Made by a program: the position numbers and the translations under genes
Notes under the pieces: model-generated
What the model was told of the DNA's origin: nothing
What the model saw: the letters and a program-made list of their open reading frames with translations, nothing else
The model's database searches: none
Assembly: GCA_021399435.1 (NCBI GenBank)
Contig: JAJTUP010000011.1
Coordinates: forward strand, 372,001-436,000
Length of the DNA stretch: 64,000 nt
From: Diaporthe sp. PMI_573
Taxonomy: Eukaryota > Ascomycota > Sordariomycetes > Diaporthales > Diaporthaceae
Direction of reading: 5' to 3'
Shown here: positions 29,741 to 41,633 of the stretch, piece after piece
Position numbering within the stretch: position 1 is the first letter of the stretch
How the letters are laid out: every line of letters starts with the position of its first letter

Positions 29741-32700
29741 GCCGGGCGTACACGGATAGGATAGGAGTCTCAGAATAGAGGACCTTGGTGGCCCGTCACG
29801 TCGGTCTGTCACGAATTCTCAGCGGGAACATCGAGTCGAATCGGATCGCTTCGATCCGCGTGAAGGCTGCATCCACAGTTCAAAGGCCAGCGGGCATCCT
29901 GTGCGCCCAGGGCAGACCCAGCAGACCGCGGGAAACCTGGAAGAGAGGGAGTGGATGGCTTGCAGTAAATAGATACCACAATGCTTTCCTGTCGTCCGGG
30001 TGTCGGGGTCCGTATCAATTGGCAGGAGACAGGTTGGCAACCCCTGGCCTCCCTCTAGCGAATTGTATGTCACCTAGTAGCTTCAAACGGTTCAAGTATT
30101 GTAAGCCTGTAATCTTTTCCATGATGAGTCGAAATGAGCCTGTATACAACCAAACAGCTCGGAAGCCACCTGCTTACACCATCAGACCATTCCAAGACCT
30201 TGGATTGTTGACGTCAGCCTGTGCCGTGTAAGTTCATTTGGAAAACCGTGTCAGACACATGTTCCTTTTGAGGCCGGTTTAGTCCAGCATGATACACCAT
30301 GCCTTACTGGCTGGCCCGGCCGTGTGACCCATCATCTTGACCATCGGGGCGACTTGGAATCAGCTGACGTCGTATCCGGTATTTTCATCCACGGCCCCTG
30401 AGACTCTTACGCAGGTCTGTCTGCTTGGGCGGTGCGGGATTGTGAATCGTCAAGCCGTATAGCTGGGTACTCATGAAGACCGGGTCTGGGCCTAGAGGCA
30501 CTGTGCGCTGCGGGATGGCGATGTAAAGTCAACTACTGCCCAGAGTTTAACGGTCAGATTGCTTTGAGGCTGAAACCAAGACAGGGGCATTTTTATGGAG
30601 GCAGATTCATAATATAACAAAACTGAATGTCTTGAACATGGATGTGAACAATTACTAGCTGATATGGCAATGCGTTTTGGTGCGTGCTTCTCAGACTCAG
30701 CCAGCATTCGAAGTCATCCTAACCTCCACGAGTTGGAAATACCATGGCGTCACGCGCAAGAGAGTAAGAGATAGTGGCAGATGATCCTGAGTGCTAGCTC
30801 TGATGCTTCAGTACACAAGTGGTCACCGAAATACCGAACAGGGGCATTTCATCTTGGATTCCCGAGCATCTATGAGTTGCACGGGCGACGATTTGCATCA
30901 CCCACAAGTACTCGTGTGAGTCGACGACGTTTGAACCGTCTTTTGCATTGGATCTAACGCATATTATGGAAAATCCCACTGACTAAGGCGACTTTTGGTC
31001 TTTGTTTCAAGCTCCTATGCTTCTTTGTGCATACCCTTATAAGTGGTGGAATCAGAAATTTAGGAATATCGTCATGGTATTGAATAACTTTCCCAGTACC
31101 ATACAGTGTATGGAAAACATGAGACCCTTCTAACAAATTATTATCACAATACAAGGCTTCGCAAAAAGAAGAATACAAGCTTGAACGAAGGCTTCAATTT
31201 CTATGACATGTCAGCCCCAGTGAATCGCCGAACATAGCCTGCAGAGAATGTAACCAAAGATTGCTTCGCTGGCCAAGGGTAACCAGCAGCCTAACTGGTT
31301 GATCTTCAAATCTCAGGCACGGTCCATTGAGAAGAGTCTGGATTGTTCCAAAATCGTGTTGTCAGCCCTGACCCAGTCTATCAAGCCGGGTAAAGAAAAC
31401 ATCGAGATAAGTTGTGCGGCCAAAAGACAATCCTGCCACGGTTGAGACCACCCGGGCCGCTGGCGGCTGGATATAGTAGATACACCAAGGAATCCCCGTG
31501 TTTCTGATTATCATCTGAACGATGAGGCAACCAACATGGTCATTCTTGAAGTGATTGATGCACACACAGCTTAAGCGCAGCTCGTCGATTTGTTTGAAAC
31601 TGAAATGTTCTGAAGCGTTGACAGATTGCTGGATCTGAACTCCACGAATGCTAACCAGTACCAGCAATCCTCGAAAATAAGCCACGACGGGCTGACTATC
31701 CGTTTCCCAAGGGATGATCGGAGACGTGGATGATGACTGCCGGACGCAAGAGGTGGAAGTGAGGATGTGTCATCAAATTGTTGCACAAAGTAGATTCACG
31801 TCCGCTACTAATTGTGACCAACTTAGAGCACTGGTTATTTCCATAGGCCTGCGACGTTCCCCATCTGAGCCAGTCAGCCTTGTAAGTCCGCCCATGTGTT
31901 GCAGAGCTCTTGGTTTCGTAGAAATTGACGACGCAAAGCGGTACGGGACTCGTGGTGCTCGTGGTGCTTGTGGCCCCGAGTGAACCTATGAGGTTAAACT
32001 TATTGGCTGTGAAGGTTTGCACAACTACGCCTCGGCACTCAGATTTGAGATTTCGAGGGTCTAAATGTCACCATCGGCCTGGAATCACCCTAGGAAATTG
32101 CCCGACGCGGGTCTTAGTTCGGACACTTTGGGGATTCCTCGCCACATGCTTGAAGCCCCGTCTCCTTTAGCGAGTGGAACGAACAGGCAGGTCCTTGTGC
32201 ATAGATAGTTGTTTCCCGAGCGTTCCGCGTGAGACGGTCTCACACGACGCCGAGTCAACGGCTATTTGGGGAAGCCGTTGGCGTTGCATCCGCTTTTCAA
32301 GACCGTCATTAGACGGGCTTAGTTGACACAAGGAGGAATGCTGTCGAATTAGAACGGGGAGTGATGGAGAGAGGGTCTATGAATACCCATGGGTTCTAAC
32401 GACGGCACAGCCGAGGCTTTGGAGATGAGGGTACTTAGATATGTGGCAGTGGTGTGAGCCCTGCTGACGACGAAGCCGGCTTTAGAAAGCGACATTGTCA
32501 GAAATCTTGAACGATGCAGCTTCTATCTCCGTATAAAACCTTGCAATATCGCAATGAGAAGCGAAATGATGCCGGTGTTCTGGCGTGACTGAAGTGTTTC
32601 GCGATGACCCTGGTTCCGTAGAGCTCAAGCAAGCGTGGGAGAGAACCACGACCCCAGATCTCACGATAATACCAGCTACGATGGCACAAGAATGGGTGCA

Positions 32701-33618
32701 GCGAGGCAAGATTATAGTACGAGAACGCAGAGGGCACAGAACACAAGGATGTACGTAAGCTGTTAGAGACCGGGGCTGGTGGTAATAATTGCTACCCTGA
32801 CAATCTTAACTTCGGCACAGGGAGCAAACAAGGCGGTGGGTGGTGTGGAGAGGGAGATTGACAGAGTGAACTACTATTTGGGCCGAGGGACACTGGGTGA
32901 ATGTAGTTTATATACCGAGCAATGCGCTCTGTGGACAAGAATCATGTCTGCACAAGAGGTCTGGCACAAGACCAGGTCTGGGCCGGGATTTGGAGTGCAA
33001 GTGCTGTAGCGAAGGACTCCAGATGAGATGAGATGAGATCTAGGATGGAGCCCTTGATGACAGGCATCCATTTCTGCCCTGCCAGGCCTATTTCTCGTGC
33101 CGGTTGACGAATCTGAGTGGCCAACGGGGCACGCTCTGGAGAAGCGAGGAACGGGTTGGGGCGGTGCAGGATTTTGAGCCCGACGCCAAGCCAGCGAGAG
33201 CAGAGGCTGATGACGTCCCCCGGCCGAGACCCTCCCAGTTGCCCCCCCCACCACAAACAACATCAGACGGCCAAAAACGGGGCGCTCTCAAATTAGACAG
33301 GAGACATCACAGCGTCGACGGCCGCCTCGCCTGCTCGCATTGCTCCACCACACAACCCCTGGACATCTTTCTGGACAACACCGCTTCTTTCTTGGACCCC
33401 TACACCTTGGCCTCCTGAGCGACCGCTGCCAGTTGTGGTCAATTTTCTGGTCTCGTCCGACAAGGCAAAAGACAATACTTGGCCTCGACATCCCTCGACA
33501 TTCCCATACGCCTTCTTCCCCCTCCCATCCCGCCTTTTCCTCCTGCATCATCCCCGCCGACTCTGCAACAAACCCCTTGCATAGCTCTAGCATCCATCTC
33601 TCTATCCATCTTACCACA
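29741..33618. other. 3.9-kb gene-free interval with a lower-GC core
   Basis: No gene is supportable. From roughly 30400 to 32800 the sequence is clearly less GC-rich than its surroundings. Its ORFs are short, on the minus strand, mostly without ATG starts, and show no known motif. CpG-containing sites are still present, so strong RIP mutation is not evident. The last kb before 33619 is C/T-rich and is probably the promoter and leader of the Sec14 gene. Confidence 0.5.
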
Positions 33619-34953
33619 ATGGCTGCCACAACAGGAACTGAGGGCATTCAACTCGACCCCAAGTACGACGACTATGACTTCCCCATCGTTGCCCCCGTCA
33701 AGGTCAACGGCCACCCTGGCCACTTGACCACCGAGCAGAATGCCGCCGTCAAGCAGCTGCGGGAATCACTCGAGAAGCAGGGCTACACCGATCGCCTGGA
33801 CTCCCTGACGCTGGTATGTCTCTGTCTGATCCTCCCAGTCTGACGGGCATGTACGGCGACCAAGCAGAGCTAACCTTGTCGTCCGCCTCCAGCTGCGGTT
33901 CCTGCGCGCCCGGAAGTTTGACCTCGCTGCCACCGAGAAGATGTGAGCCATCCCCGACTTTCTCCTGCACACCTGGATCCCCACGGCTCTCAAGTGGAAG
34001 AATGGTCTGTTAACCTGCTGCAGGTTCGTCGATGCCGAGAAGTGGCGGAAAGACACCAAGCTTGACGAGCTGCTGCCCACCTGGGACTACCCCGAGAAGG
34101 AGCAAATATTCCAGTTCTACCCTCAGTACTACCACGGAACCGACATGGTATGTTGCGACCCCGTGCTCATACCTGCCACTGCTAGGATTGCCGCACGCGA
34201 AGGCACCGTGCGGTGCCATATTCACAAGCATCCACTAACACAATCTTCTTCTTCTTCTCGCAGGATGGCCGCCCAATCTACATCGAGCAGCTCGGCAAGG
34301 TCGACATTGCCGCCATGAACAAGATCACCACATCGGAGCGCATGCTGACCAACCTGGCCGTCGAGTACGAGCGCGTCGCCGACCCTCGCCTGCCCGCATG
34401 CTCCCGCAAGTCCGGCCACCTCCTCGAGACATGCTGCACCATCATGGACCTCAAGGGCGTCGGTCTCGGCAAGGCCCCCTCCGTGTACGGCTACCTCAAG
34501 TCGGCCTCCAACATGTCCCAGAACTACTACCCGGAGCGCCTCGGCAAGCTGTTCGTCATCAACGCCCCCTGGGGCTTCTCCACCATCTGGGGCGCCATCA
34601 AGGGCTGGATCGACCCCGTCACCGTGCAGAAGATCCACATCCTCGGCAGCGGCTACCAGAAGGAGCTGCTGCAGCACGTCTCCCCCGAGGCCCTGCCCAA
34701 GGCCTTCGGCGGCACCTGCGAGTGCCCCGGCGGCTGCATGTTCAGCGACATTGGCCCGTGGACCGACCCTCAGTACGCCAGACCCGCCAAGTGGGAGAAG
34801 AAGGCCGACGGCGCCGCTGCTGCCGCCCCCGCTACCACGATTGAGACGAAGCAGGACAACCCCCAGGCCCCGGTCGCAGACGGCCAGGCTGCGGCCCCAG
34901 CGGCTGCCGAGGAGGGCGCCAAGGCTGATGCTCCTGCCCCTCAAGCTGCATAG
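33619..34953 (+). CDS. SEC14: Sec14-type phosphatidylinositol/phosphatidylcholine transfer protein
   Basis: Four exons: 33619-33813, 33893-33942, 34024-34147 and 34264-34953; 352 aa. The 50-nt exon 2 encodes RFLRARKFDLAATEK. Domains: CRAL-TRIO N-terminal helices (about 25-85, LTTEQNAAVKQLRESL, LLRFLRARKFD, WRKDTKLDELL) and the CRAL-TRIO lipid pocket (about 105-280): DGRPIYIEQLGKVD, RLPACSRKSGHLLETCCTIM, DLKGVGLG, SQNYYPERLGKLFVINAPWG, DPVTVQKIHILGSGYQKELL, and KAFGGTCEC...SDIGPWTDPQY. This follows yeast Sec14 closely throughout. Known role: exchange of phosphatidylinositol and phosphatidylcholine, stimulating PI4-kinase at the trans-Golgi for secretion. The Ala/Pro-rich C-terminal tail (last 55 residues) goes beyond the yeast protein and is probably disordered. 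Confidence 0.95.
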
Positions 34954-35471
34954 AGCACGTTGTGGTCTGTCATGGTGGTGTTTGGGGGTTGAGGAGCCGG
35001 GGGTCGTCGTACACATAATCGTTGGGTTTGTTAAATATTGTGGGAGCGCATGGATAGAAAGTAGCACGGGAAAAGAGGTGCACAGATAGGGCATAAAGTA
35101 AAGTGGTGCCTGCGTCTATTATCGCGCAAAAGTACAAAACCAAGATGAGGTTGAAACTGTCAGAATCCTGTCCGCATGTCGTGCGGAGTTGACCGTGTTC
35201 CCAAAATTGTATCGTGATGTACACCTAATGCTGGCGACAGGCCTTGTAATAACCCAAGAATCAGTTGTCATGTTGTAATTTGGCCGTAGTGAAACATCAG
35301 CCCGTCAGGATAGGAGCCTCAAGCGCTCAAGTACGCAGGATCGAATCCACCTTGGTATCATGCCAGCCGTGAAACTCCATAGTTTCCAAACGGAGACGGC
35401 CATCTCCTAAACGCCAGGAACGCCAAACATGCCTGGTAATAACATTGCCTTCCCCCCCGGAAGAGACATGT
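34954..35471. other. Convergent 3' spacer between SEC14 and MIS14
   Basis: It holds the 3' ends of two converging genes. No further feature is seen. A tRNA-like GGATCGAATCCAC near 35338 was considered and rejected. Confidence 0.5.
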
Positions 35472-36584
35472 TCACCTCTCCGTAACAACATACTCGCCAG
35501 CGACCCTCGCCCTCTCCATCTTGGCCACCGTAGCAGGCATCTCTCTCTTCAGGCGGCCCAGCGTGTCCACCACGCCGCCATAGCCCGCCTCCACACCGGC
35601 CTGCCGTTCCAGGGGCCCTATACCATCCAACATGGCCTTGGCCTTGCTGCTCTTTCGCACACCCTCCTCCTCCTCCTCCTCCTTGTCCTCCTGCCCATCA
35701 TCATCACCATCATCACCACGACCGCCCACCGCCGCAACAGCAACCTCCCGCGCCGTCCCAAGCGCCTCCTCGTCCGCCCTCACGCCCTCCCAGAACCCCT
35801 CCGCGAACCCCTTGGCCGTGGCGGCCGGCACGCGCCGCTTCAGCACCGCGATCTCGCGCATCAGGTCCTCCTCCTCGCGCGCGAGCTCCTCGACGCGGGC
35901 GCGCTTCCGCGCGTCGAAGGCCTCGTACTGCACTACTTCCTTGTCGGCCTGTGCACTGTTGTTGTTGTTGTTGTTGTTGTTGTTGTCGCCGCGCCGCCGC
36001 CGGAGGTTATGTGATGACGATGGGGACGGCGAGTCGAGGTATACGGCTGGGAAGGTCTTGGCGTCGAGGTCGAAGCCGTTTATGGAGAGGTTTGGCGCCG
36101 CGAGGGTGAAGGTCTGTGAGATGTACTGTTGGGCCGGTTCGGTCAGCCCCTCTTTCATTTCTACTTTCATTGACTATGGATGGGAACAGGGGAAGCCAAA
36201 GGAGACCAATCGAGGGATGTGAAGAAAGAAAAAAAAAAAAAAGCATACATCGACGACCAGCTTCTCGATCCTGACGCGCAACTCATCAGCCCCGTCATCC
36301 TGGGTGTCGTCGACGGGCGGGAACGCGGCGTTGATGTGCTCCTCGGCGGCGCGGCGCACGTTGGTGATGAGGAAGGTCAGGTCCTCCGGGGACTGCAGCT
36401 CGATCTTGCGGTGCGCGCCGTCCATCGCGTTGCCGTTGCCGTTGCCGTTGCCGTTGTTTCTGCTGTCGCTGTTGGTCGCGGAGGACGACGGGGTGGCATC
36501 TGTTTGTGACTGTTGTTGTTGCTGTTGTGATTGTTCGTCTTCGATGTTTTTGTACGAGGAGCGCCTTCGAGCTGGCTTGTTCAT
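35472..36584 (-). CDS. Kinetochore protein Mis14/Nsl1 (MIS12 complex)
   Basis: Two exons on the minus strand, 36584-36249 and 36125-35472, with a 123-nt intron that holds an A run (plus strand); 329 aa. The N-terminal exon ends with the family-defining block HRKIELQSPEDLTFLITNVRRAAEEHINAAFP, then LRVRIEKLVVD, which joins YISQTFTLAAPNLSINGFDL of exon 2. The second half is a coiled coil (EAFDARKRARVEELAREEEDLMREIAVLKRRVP). Known role: Nsl1/Mis14 is one of four subunits of the MIS12 (MIND) complex that links the inner kinetochore to Ndc80. Odd features: a Gln run, a Gly-Asn repeat near residue 45, nine consecutive Asn (35958-35984), and a run of Glu, all encoded by near-pure trinucleotide or hexanucleotide repeats. 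Confidence 0.85.
35958..35984 (-). repeat. Poly-Asn trinucleotide repeat inside the Mis14/Nsl1 CDS
   Basis: Nine pure AAC codons (GTT on the plus strand) encode nine Asn in a row, in the region between the conserved N-terminal module and the coiled coil. Pure codons suggest length variability between isolates. Confidence 0.9.
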
Positions 36585-37883
36585 TTCTATCTACCTTTTT
36601 TATGTTTTTTTTGTTTATATACTTTTGTACGAGGATAGGTAATGTACCGAATCAGTCTGGTACGTTAGTGTCTCATTATGGACACCCGAAAAAGGAAATC
36701 ATCAAAGTATTTACCACGGTAGGCTGAGCCACTCCCGTCGTGCTTGTCTTGAGATCTGTTCGGCGATTCCGTCCTGTCGCCAAATGCTTTGCCACGGCCT
36801 GTTTACCGCGTAGCGCGTCGAGCTGCCCGGTCCCATGCGGGTCGTGCACCCCTTCCCGCAATGGCCGACACCGGCGCTAGCTGCTTCTTATCAGTGACCG
36901 CGGGGCTCGCTTATCAGACAGCAGGGCTGGGAAGGGGCCCCGAAAGTGCTTGCAGCTGTGACATGGGATGGCTGGACTGCAGTTTCGCCTTGGACCAGGC
37001 GAATCCGAAAGCCTCTGAGCCTCTCCAGCAGCACAGGATTGTCACTCTTGGCTGCGGATCTTCTGTATTCTTTCAGAATGGCCATTTGAAACCAGTTGCC
37101 AAAATTGAAATCCGTTCGTCCTGTTGACTTTTCCCCTCATGTCGAAGGATCCGAAGCAAGCCAATTCGATTATTCCCACAAGCCAACCCCCCGCAGCATG
37201 CATGTCCTTCAGGTCCTTCACGATTTCAATCTGGGGATGCCTTGTTTTTCGTAAAGCATGAATTGCAACATGACGACGTTGCGAATTGCACAAGTCTTCT
37301 GTGTTCGCTCCGCAAACCCACCGCCAATTCAAGCACGATTTGAGCACGTCATGATAATGCAATACCATGTGATTGTCACGTCTCTTCTTGGAGCAAAGTG
37401 TCTGAGCGGAGTTACAACAATGTCATACAAGCAGCCAGGCGCGTACAAGCACTATTCTCTCTAGGTAGAGCTGATAACAGGTGACCGTGCTCCCCTTTGT
37501 GTCCATGCCCGACGGAAAAAAAGAACGCCCCATCCAAAAACCCCCTGACTAAGATCATGAGCATGAGCGTGAGCGTACGAAAGACCGCCGTGGGGAATAA
37601 TAAGATACTACCAGAAAAGAAAGAAATGAAAATGAACCCCAGCTTCCATTCTGAAAAACATGACCCGGAACCCCTGCTATGGTTATGATGTCGGATGTCG
37701 GTGTCCCTTCCAGCCTTTCTCTGTTGGGAGCCTCCTGTCGTATTTGTTCGGCCGACGTCTTAAAAATGAAAACCAAGGAATGCCGTCCAATGCGCCTATC
37801 TGGGGTGGAAGACAAGTGTTGTCGTGAGAATCAACCGTTCTAGAGCCGTTCGGAATGGGAACGCCGAGAAAAGAGACCCCTGC
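36585..37883. other. Intergenic region upstream of MIS14
   Basis: It lies between two minus-strand genes. A TATA-like element (TATATAAA on the minus strand, about 36615-36622) is 30 bp before the MIS14 start. The remainder contains no supportable gene. The part next to 37884 is the 3' untranslated region of the following gene. Confidence 0.5.
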
Positions 37884-38514
37884 CTAGTTGTGGGGGAACA
37901 TGTTCCGGATCTCCTCGTCCGTCAGGGTAATCTCCTTGACGGGCTCGCGCTTGGTCTCCAGGGGCGTGTAGTCGTAGTCGATGTAAGAGGGCAGGAAGAG
38001 CTCGGGGTTCCATTCAAAGCCCTGGCTGGTGGAGAGATAAGAGATCTGTTGCACGAGGCCGTCGTCAGTACTTTGTCGCGCGGCTACCGTGCCCGGTGTC
38101 GGATGCTACTTACAAGCCGAGGTGGGCCGTCCTCGTCCCCGATGTTGATAGTGGTGGACTTGGATTCCGAGAGAGCGGAGCCTGAGGACGAACACATGTC
38201 AGCCAACGGTAAAGAGACCCTCGTATGACGTGACAGGGGGCCGGTGTGGGGAGGATGAGGGCCCGGTGCCAGCACTTGTGCACCAGCCAAACCGACCGAC
38301 AATCATTGCGGGACTAAAAGTGTTGAGGTGGGATTGACAACTCACTCAGCAGGCTCGGTCGGCGCTCGTGTACCATCTTCTGCTTCTGGGCCGAGTTGGA
38401 GGACTTGGCGGGCGTGGTCGGCGAGGTCGAGTAAGTCGAAGAGGAGGAGCTCATGGGGCTTTGGGCCTTGGACTGCCTCTGGGACTGGGCGGGGATGTCG
38501 ATGGACGACGACAT
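37884..38514 (-). CDS. Small conserved-looking protein of unknown function
   Basis: Three exons on the minus strand: 38514-38346, 38181-38114 and 38045-37884, with introns of 164 and 68 nt; 132 aa. The splices join MVHERRPSLLS to SALSESKSTTINIGDEDGPPRL and then ISYLSTSQGFEWNPELFLPS, ending DEEIRNMFPHN. The N-terminal 45 residues are Ser/Gln/Thr-rich and disordered. The rest has balanced composition and an ordered, aromatic-rich core (EWNPELFLPSYIDYDYTPLE), which suggests a conserved short domain. No signal peptide or membrane segment is seen. I do not recognise the family. The gene is easily missed because no single exon exceeds 60 codons. Correct splice signals at all four boundaries and frame continuity support it. 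Confidence 0.72.
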
Positions 38515-39147
38515 GGTGACTGGTCGTTACCGCAGATGACGGCGAGAGATCGAAGTTCGCAGGAGCAAACGGTGTGGTGGTGGTGGTGGTGGCGGTGGTG
38601 GCGGCGGTAGAGGTGTCGTTTGTCCGGGAAGCGTGGGCTCACCGAACAACAGGCTGCCAGGTGGAGAAGGGATCATCAGAGAGATGACGGACAACAGGCC
38701 GAGGCGGGCTGGGGAGGGAAGGCCAAGACAGATAGGGAGATGGACAGGCGGCAGGTTGACGTGACAGGATTACAGAGTAACTCGGCGAAAGGGAGACTGC
38801 CGACAAGTGAAGTGAAGAGTGAGAGAAATGCAAATCCCACGACGGCGGCAATAGGCAGTGCAGAAGAAAACAGGGAAAGGTTGAGGTTTAGGTTCCAAGT
38901 GGAAGCGGAAGGTTGGAGAGTGGAGGATGAGTCGGACGAACAGCGAACAGTGAGGTGACTACACACGCAGGAGGCTGTCCAGTCGGTAACAAGTCACTCA
39001 TCTCAGCCAGTCCTGCCCGCCGGTGGGTTTCGTACTGTACGGGGAGGTATCTCCAGGTGTGAGGTGTGGTGCTGGGGTACTTGAGAGGGGGTCACCAGGC
39101 ACACGGTGGACAGGTACAGAGTACCGTAAGTGCTCTCTCTACCTGGG

Positions 39148-39157
39148 TACCTAGGTA
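39148..39157. repeat. TACCTAGGTA palindrome, copy 1
   Basis: Perfect 10-bp palindrome inside GGGTACCTAGGTACCTTACC, in the promoter region shared by the small protein and RPT3 genes. See the finding on this motif. Confidence 0.9.
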
Positions 39158-39987
39158 CCTTACCTGGAGGTGGCTAGCCCCCAGGTTCTGGTATGATGAA
39201 CCTGGGCAGCAAGGAAACCGCAGTTTCGACTGCAACAAGACAGATGTGGATATCCTGTGTAGCCAGTCATCTAAAGGGCCGGAGATGCAAGTCTACCCAG
39301 CCAGCCAGCCAGCCTGGGTATCGGGTGAAGTAATAAGGCTCTCGCTCGCCTAGGCAATGTTCCTCTCAGGCCGCCTCGCCCAGTTTCAGCTACGATGCAG
39401 TGCGTACCTACGTGCGACTACGTATGTCTGCGTTCGTGGTGTGTGCCAGGCAGAATGCAAGAATTGGGAATCCTACCACGGCAAGGATTAATATGCGCGT
39501 GCATGTGCATATGTCACTACTGTGTAGGTAGGCACGTTGGCCTCACCAACCACCCCGTGGGCTCCTCACCCCGGCGCGGAACTGGTGATTATATGTGGAC
39601 ATCGGATTGGCTGCCTTTGTTACTCAATCCAGGCATGTCTGTCTGCCTGCCTGCCTGTATCTCCCCGGCCGTCTCTTGGACGGGTCAAATGAGGGCAACC
39701 AAAAGCAGTCAGTCAGACGGCCCAAGGGATGGAGACCTTTGGCTCTCATGGACACGCATGACGCACCCGTCTTGCATGAGCTGTCTGTCCAGTAACGTAT
39801 CGGCAGAGGGCGGGATTGGGTAGGGGCCCATCCAGAAGCTGGGGCCGCGGATGTAAACATGGTGGGGCCTGGGCTGGACTGGCTTGACTGGGACTGCCTG
39901 CCTGCCCTGTAACCAACCTCAAGCTGCCGGGTTGCTGGCTGGAAGAGCACAGACCAGCCAGTCATCTACTGTTACACTACCACTTTG

Positions 39988-39997
39988 TACCTAGGTA
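39988..39997. repeat. TACCTAGGTA palindrome, copy 2
   Basis: Perfect 10-bp palindrome (GTACCTAGGTACCC context) about 290 bp upstream of the RPT3 start. Confidence 0.9.
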
Positions 39998-40288
39998 CCC
40001 TCCCCCTTGCTTAATCGTGGTGGATCTGGACTGGACGGGGAGGATGAGTCAGCAAGAGTGGCCGCCGAGGAGCTGGCGTTGACGTTCGCGTGCCTAGAGC
40101 CAGCCAGAGCTACGAACGACACCCATCAGCTTCGCATCTCCCGACAACCCCCATACAGCAGCAATCCTGGATACCTTTCCGCCTCGCCTTCTTTTTGAGC
40201 CACCTCTTTCCTAATACCGTCGATATCGTGTTGTCTCCTCTTTCTGCCACCCGCCGACCCAACCTTACATACATTCGGACCCGACAAG

Positions 40289-41633
40289 ATGGGTGACGTC
40301 CTGGTTGAAAACCCGGCTAACCTTGCATCCATCAAAAAGCCGGCGCCGTCGACGATACCGGCCATCGATAACTTCGAGGGGATCGCTACAGACACCGGCG
40401 ATGACTACGCAGACCTGAAGAAGCTCCAACGGCAACTGGAGTACATCCAGCTGCAGGAGGAGTATATCAAGGATGAGCAGCGCAGCCTGAAGCGGGAGCT
40501 CGTCCGCGCCCAGGAGGAGATCAAGAGGATCCAGAGTGTGCCCCTGGTCATCGGCCAATTCATGGAGGCCATCGATCAGAAGTGAGTCTCCCAGTCACGC
40601 CGCCCAACAAACATGACATGCACACCCGTCCGCCCCCAGCTGTCTGACACGATACCGCGACAGCACCGGCATAGTCCAATCCTCTACCGGGTCTAACTAC
40701 GTCGTCCGCATCCTCTCCACCCTCGACCGCGAGCTCCTGAAGCCCTCGTCATCGGTTGCGCTACACAGGCACTCCAACGCCCTCGTTGACATCCTGCCTC
40801 CCGAGGCCGACTCCTCCATCGCCATGCTTGGCGCGGACGAGAAGCCCGACGTGACTTACGCAGACGTCGGTGGCCTGGATATGCAGAAGCAGGAGATCCG
40901 CGAGGCCGTGGAGCTGCCCCTGACGCACTTCGACCTGTACAGGCAGATCGGTATCGACCCCCCGCGCGGTGTGTTGCTATACGGCCCACCCGGCACAGGA
41001 AAGACAATGTTGGTCAAGGCGGTGGCGAACAGCACAACCGCCAACTTCATCCGCGTCGTGGGCTCCGAGTTCGTGCAGAAGTACCTGGGTGAGGGCCCCC
41101 GGATGGTTCGAGACGTGTTCCGGATGGCGAGGGAGAACTCGCCCGCCATCATCTTCATCGACGAAATCGACGCCATCGCCACGAAGCGATTCGACGCCCA
41201 GACAGGTGCCGACCGTGAGGTGCAGCGTATCCTGCTCGAGCTGCTGAACCAGATGGATGGTTTCGACCAGACTGCCAACGTCAAGGTCATCATGGCGACG
41301 AACCGTGCCGACACTCTCGACCCTGCGCTGTTGCGACCTGGACGTCTGGACCGGAAGATCGAGTTCCCTTCGCTGCGGGATCGCCGGGAGAGGCGGCTGA
41401 TCTTCACGACCATCGCGTCCAAGATGAGTCTCGCGCCCGAGGTGGACCTTGACTCGTTGATCGTGCGCAATGACCCATTGAGCGGCGCTATCATTGCCGC
41501 CATCATGCAGGAGGCTGGCCTACGGGCTGTGAGGAAGAACAGGTACAACATCATCCAGAGCGACCTGGACGACGCCTACTCAAGCCAGGTCAAGGGCACG
41601 AGTGACGAGAACAAGTTCGAGTTCTACAAATAA
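40289..41633 (+). CDS. RPT3: 26S proteasome regulatory ATPase Rpt3 (subunit 6B)
   Basis: Two exons, 40289-40581 and 40664-41633, with an 82-nt intron (GTGAGT...GCGACAG); 420 aa. It is one of the six AAA+ ATPases of the proteasome base that unfold ubiquitylated substrates and open the 20S gate. Visible in order: an N-terminal coiled coil (about 45-85, [20 protein letters not shown]), an OB-fold region ([20 protein letters not shown]), Walker A GPPGTGKT (205-212), Walker B IIFIDEID (catalytic Glu265), the second region of homology ([25 protein letters not shown]) with arginine fingers, and a C-terminus ending EFYK, the Rpt3 form of the HbYX gate-opening motif. The pore loop [10 protein letters not shown] is present. 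All catalytic residues are intact; length matches the family. Confidence 0.97.

Larger units (their letters stand above)
38515..40288. other. 1.8-kb divergent promoter region (small protein / RPT3)
   Basis: It contains a GGT/GCGGTG repeat (38575-38610) and two perfect TACCTAGGTA palindromes (39148-39157, 39988-39997). The second is about 300 bp upstream of the RPT3 start. GCCAGCCA and GCCTGCCT short tandems occur near 39300 and 39645. The last 100 bp before RPT3 are pyrimidine-rich. Confidence 0.55.

Noticed and set aside
31362..32022. Overlapping minus-strand ORFs in the lower-GC island, considered as a multi-exon gene
   Set aside because: Several lack an ATG, no splice set gave a recognisable protein, and no motif was seen.
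34222..35094. 290-codon minus-strand ORF
   Set aside because: Antisense to the SEC14 last exon; composition is that of a codon-bias shadow.
35330..35360. tRNA-like GGATCGAATCCAC
   Set aside because: No complementary T stem or acceptor stem and no A box at the right distance.
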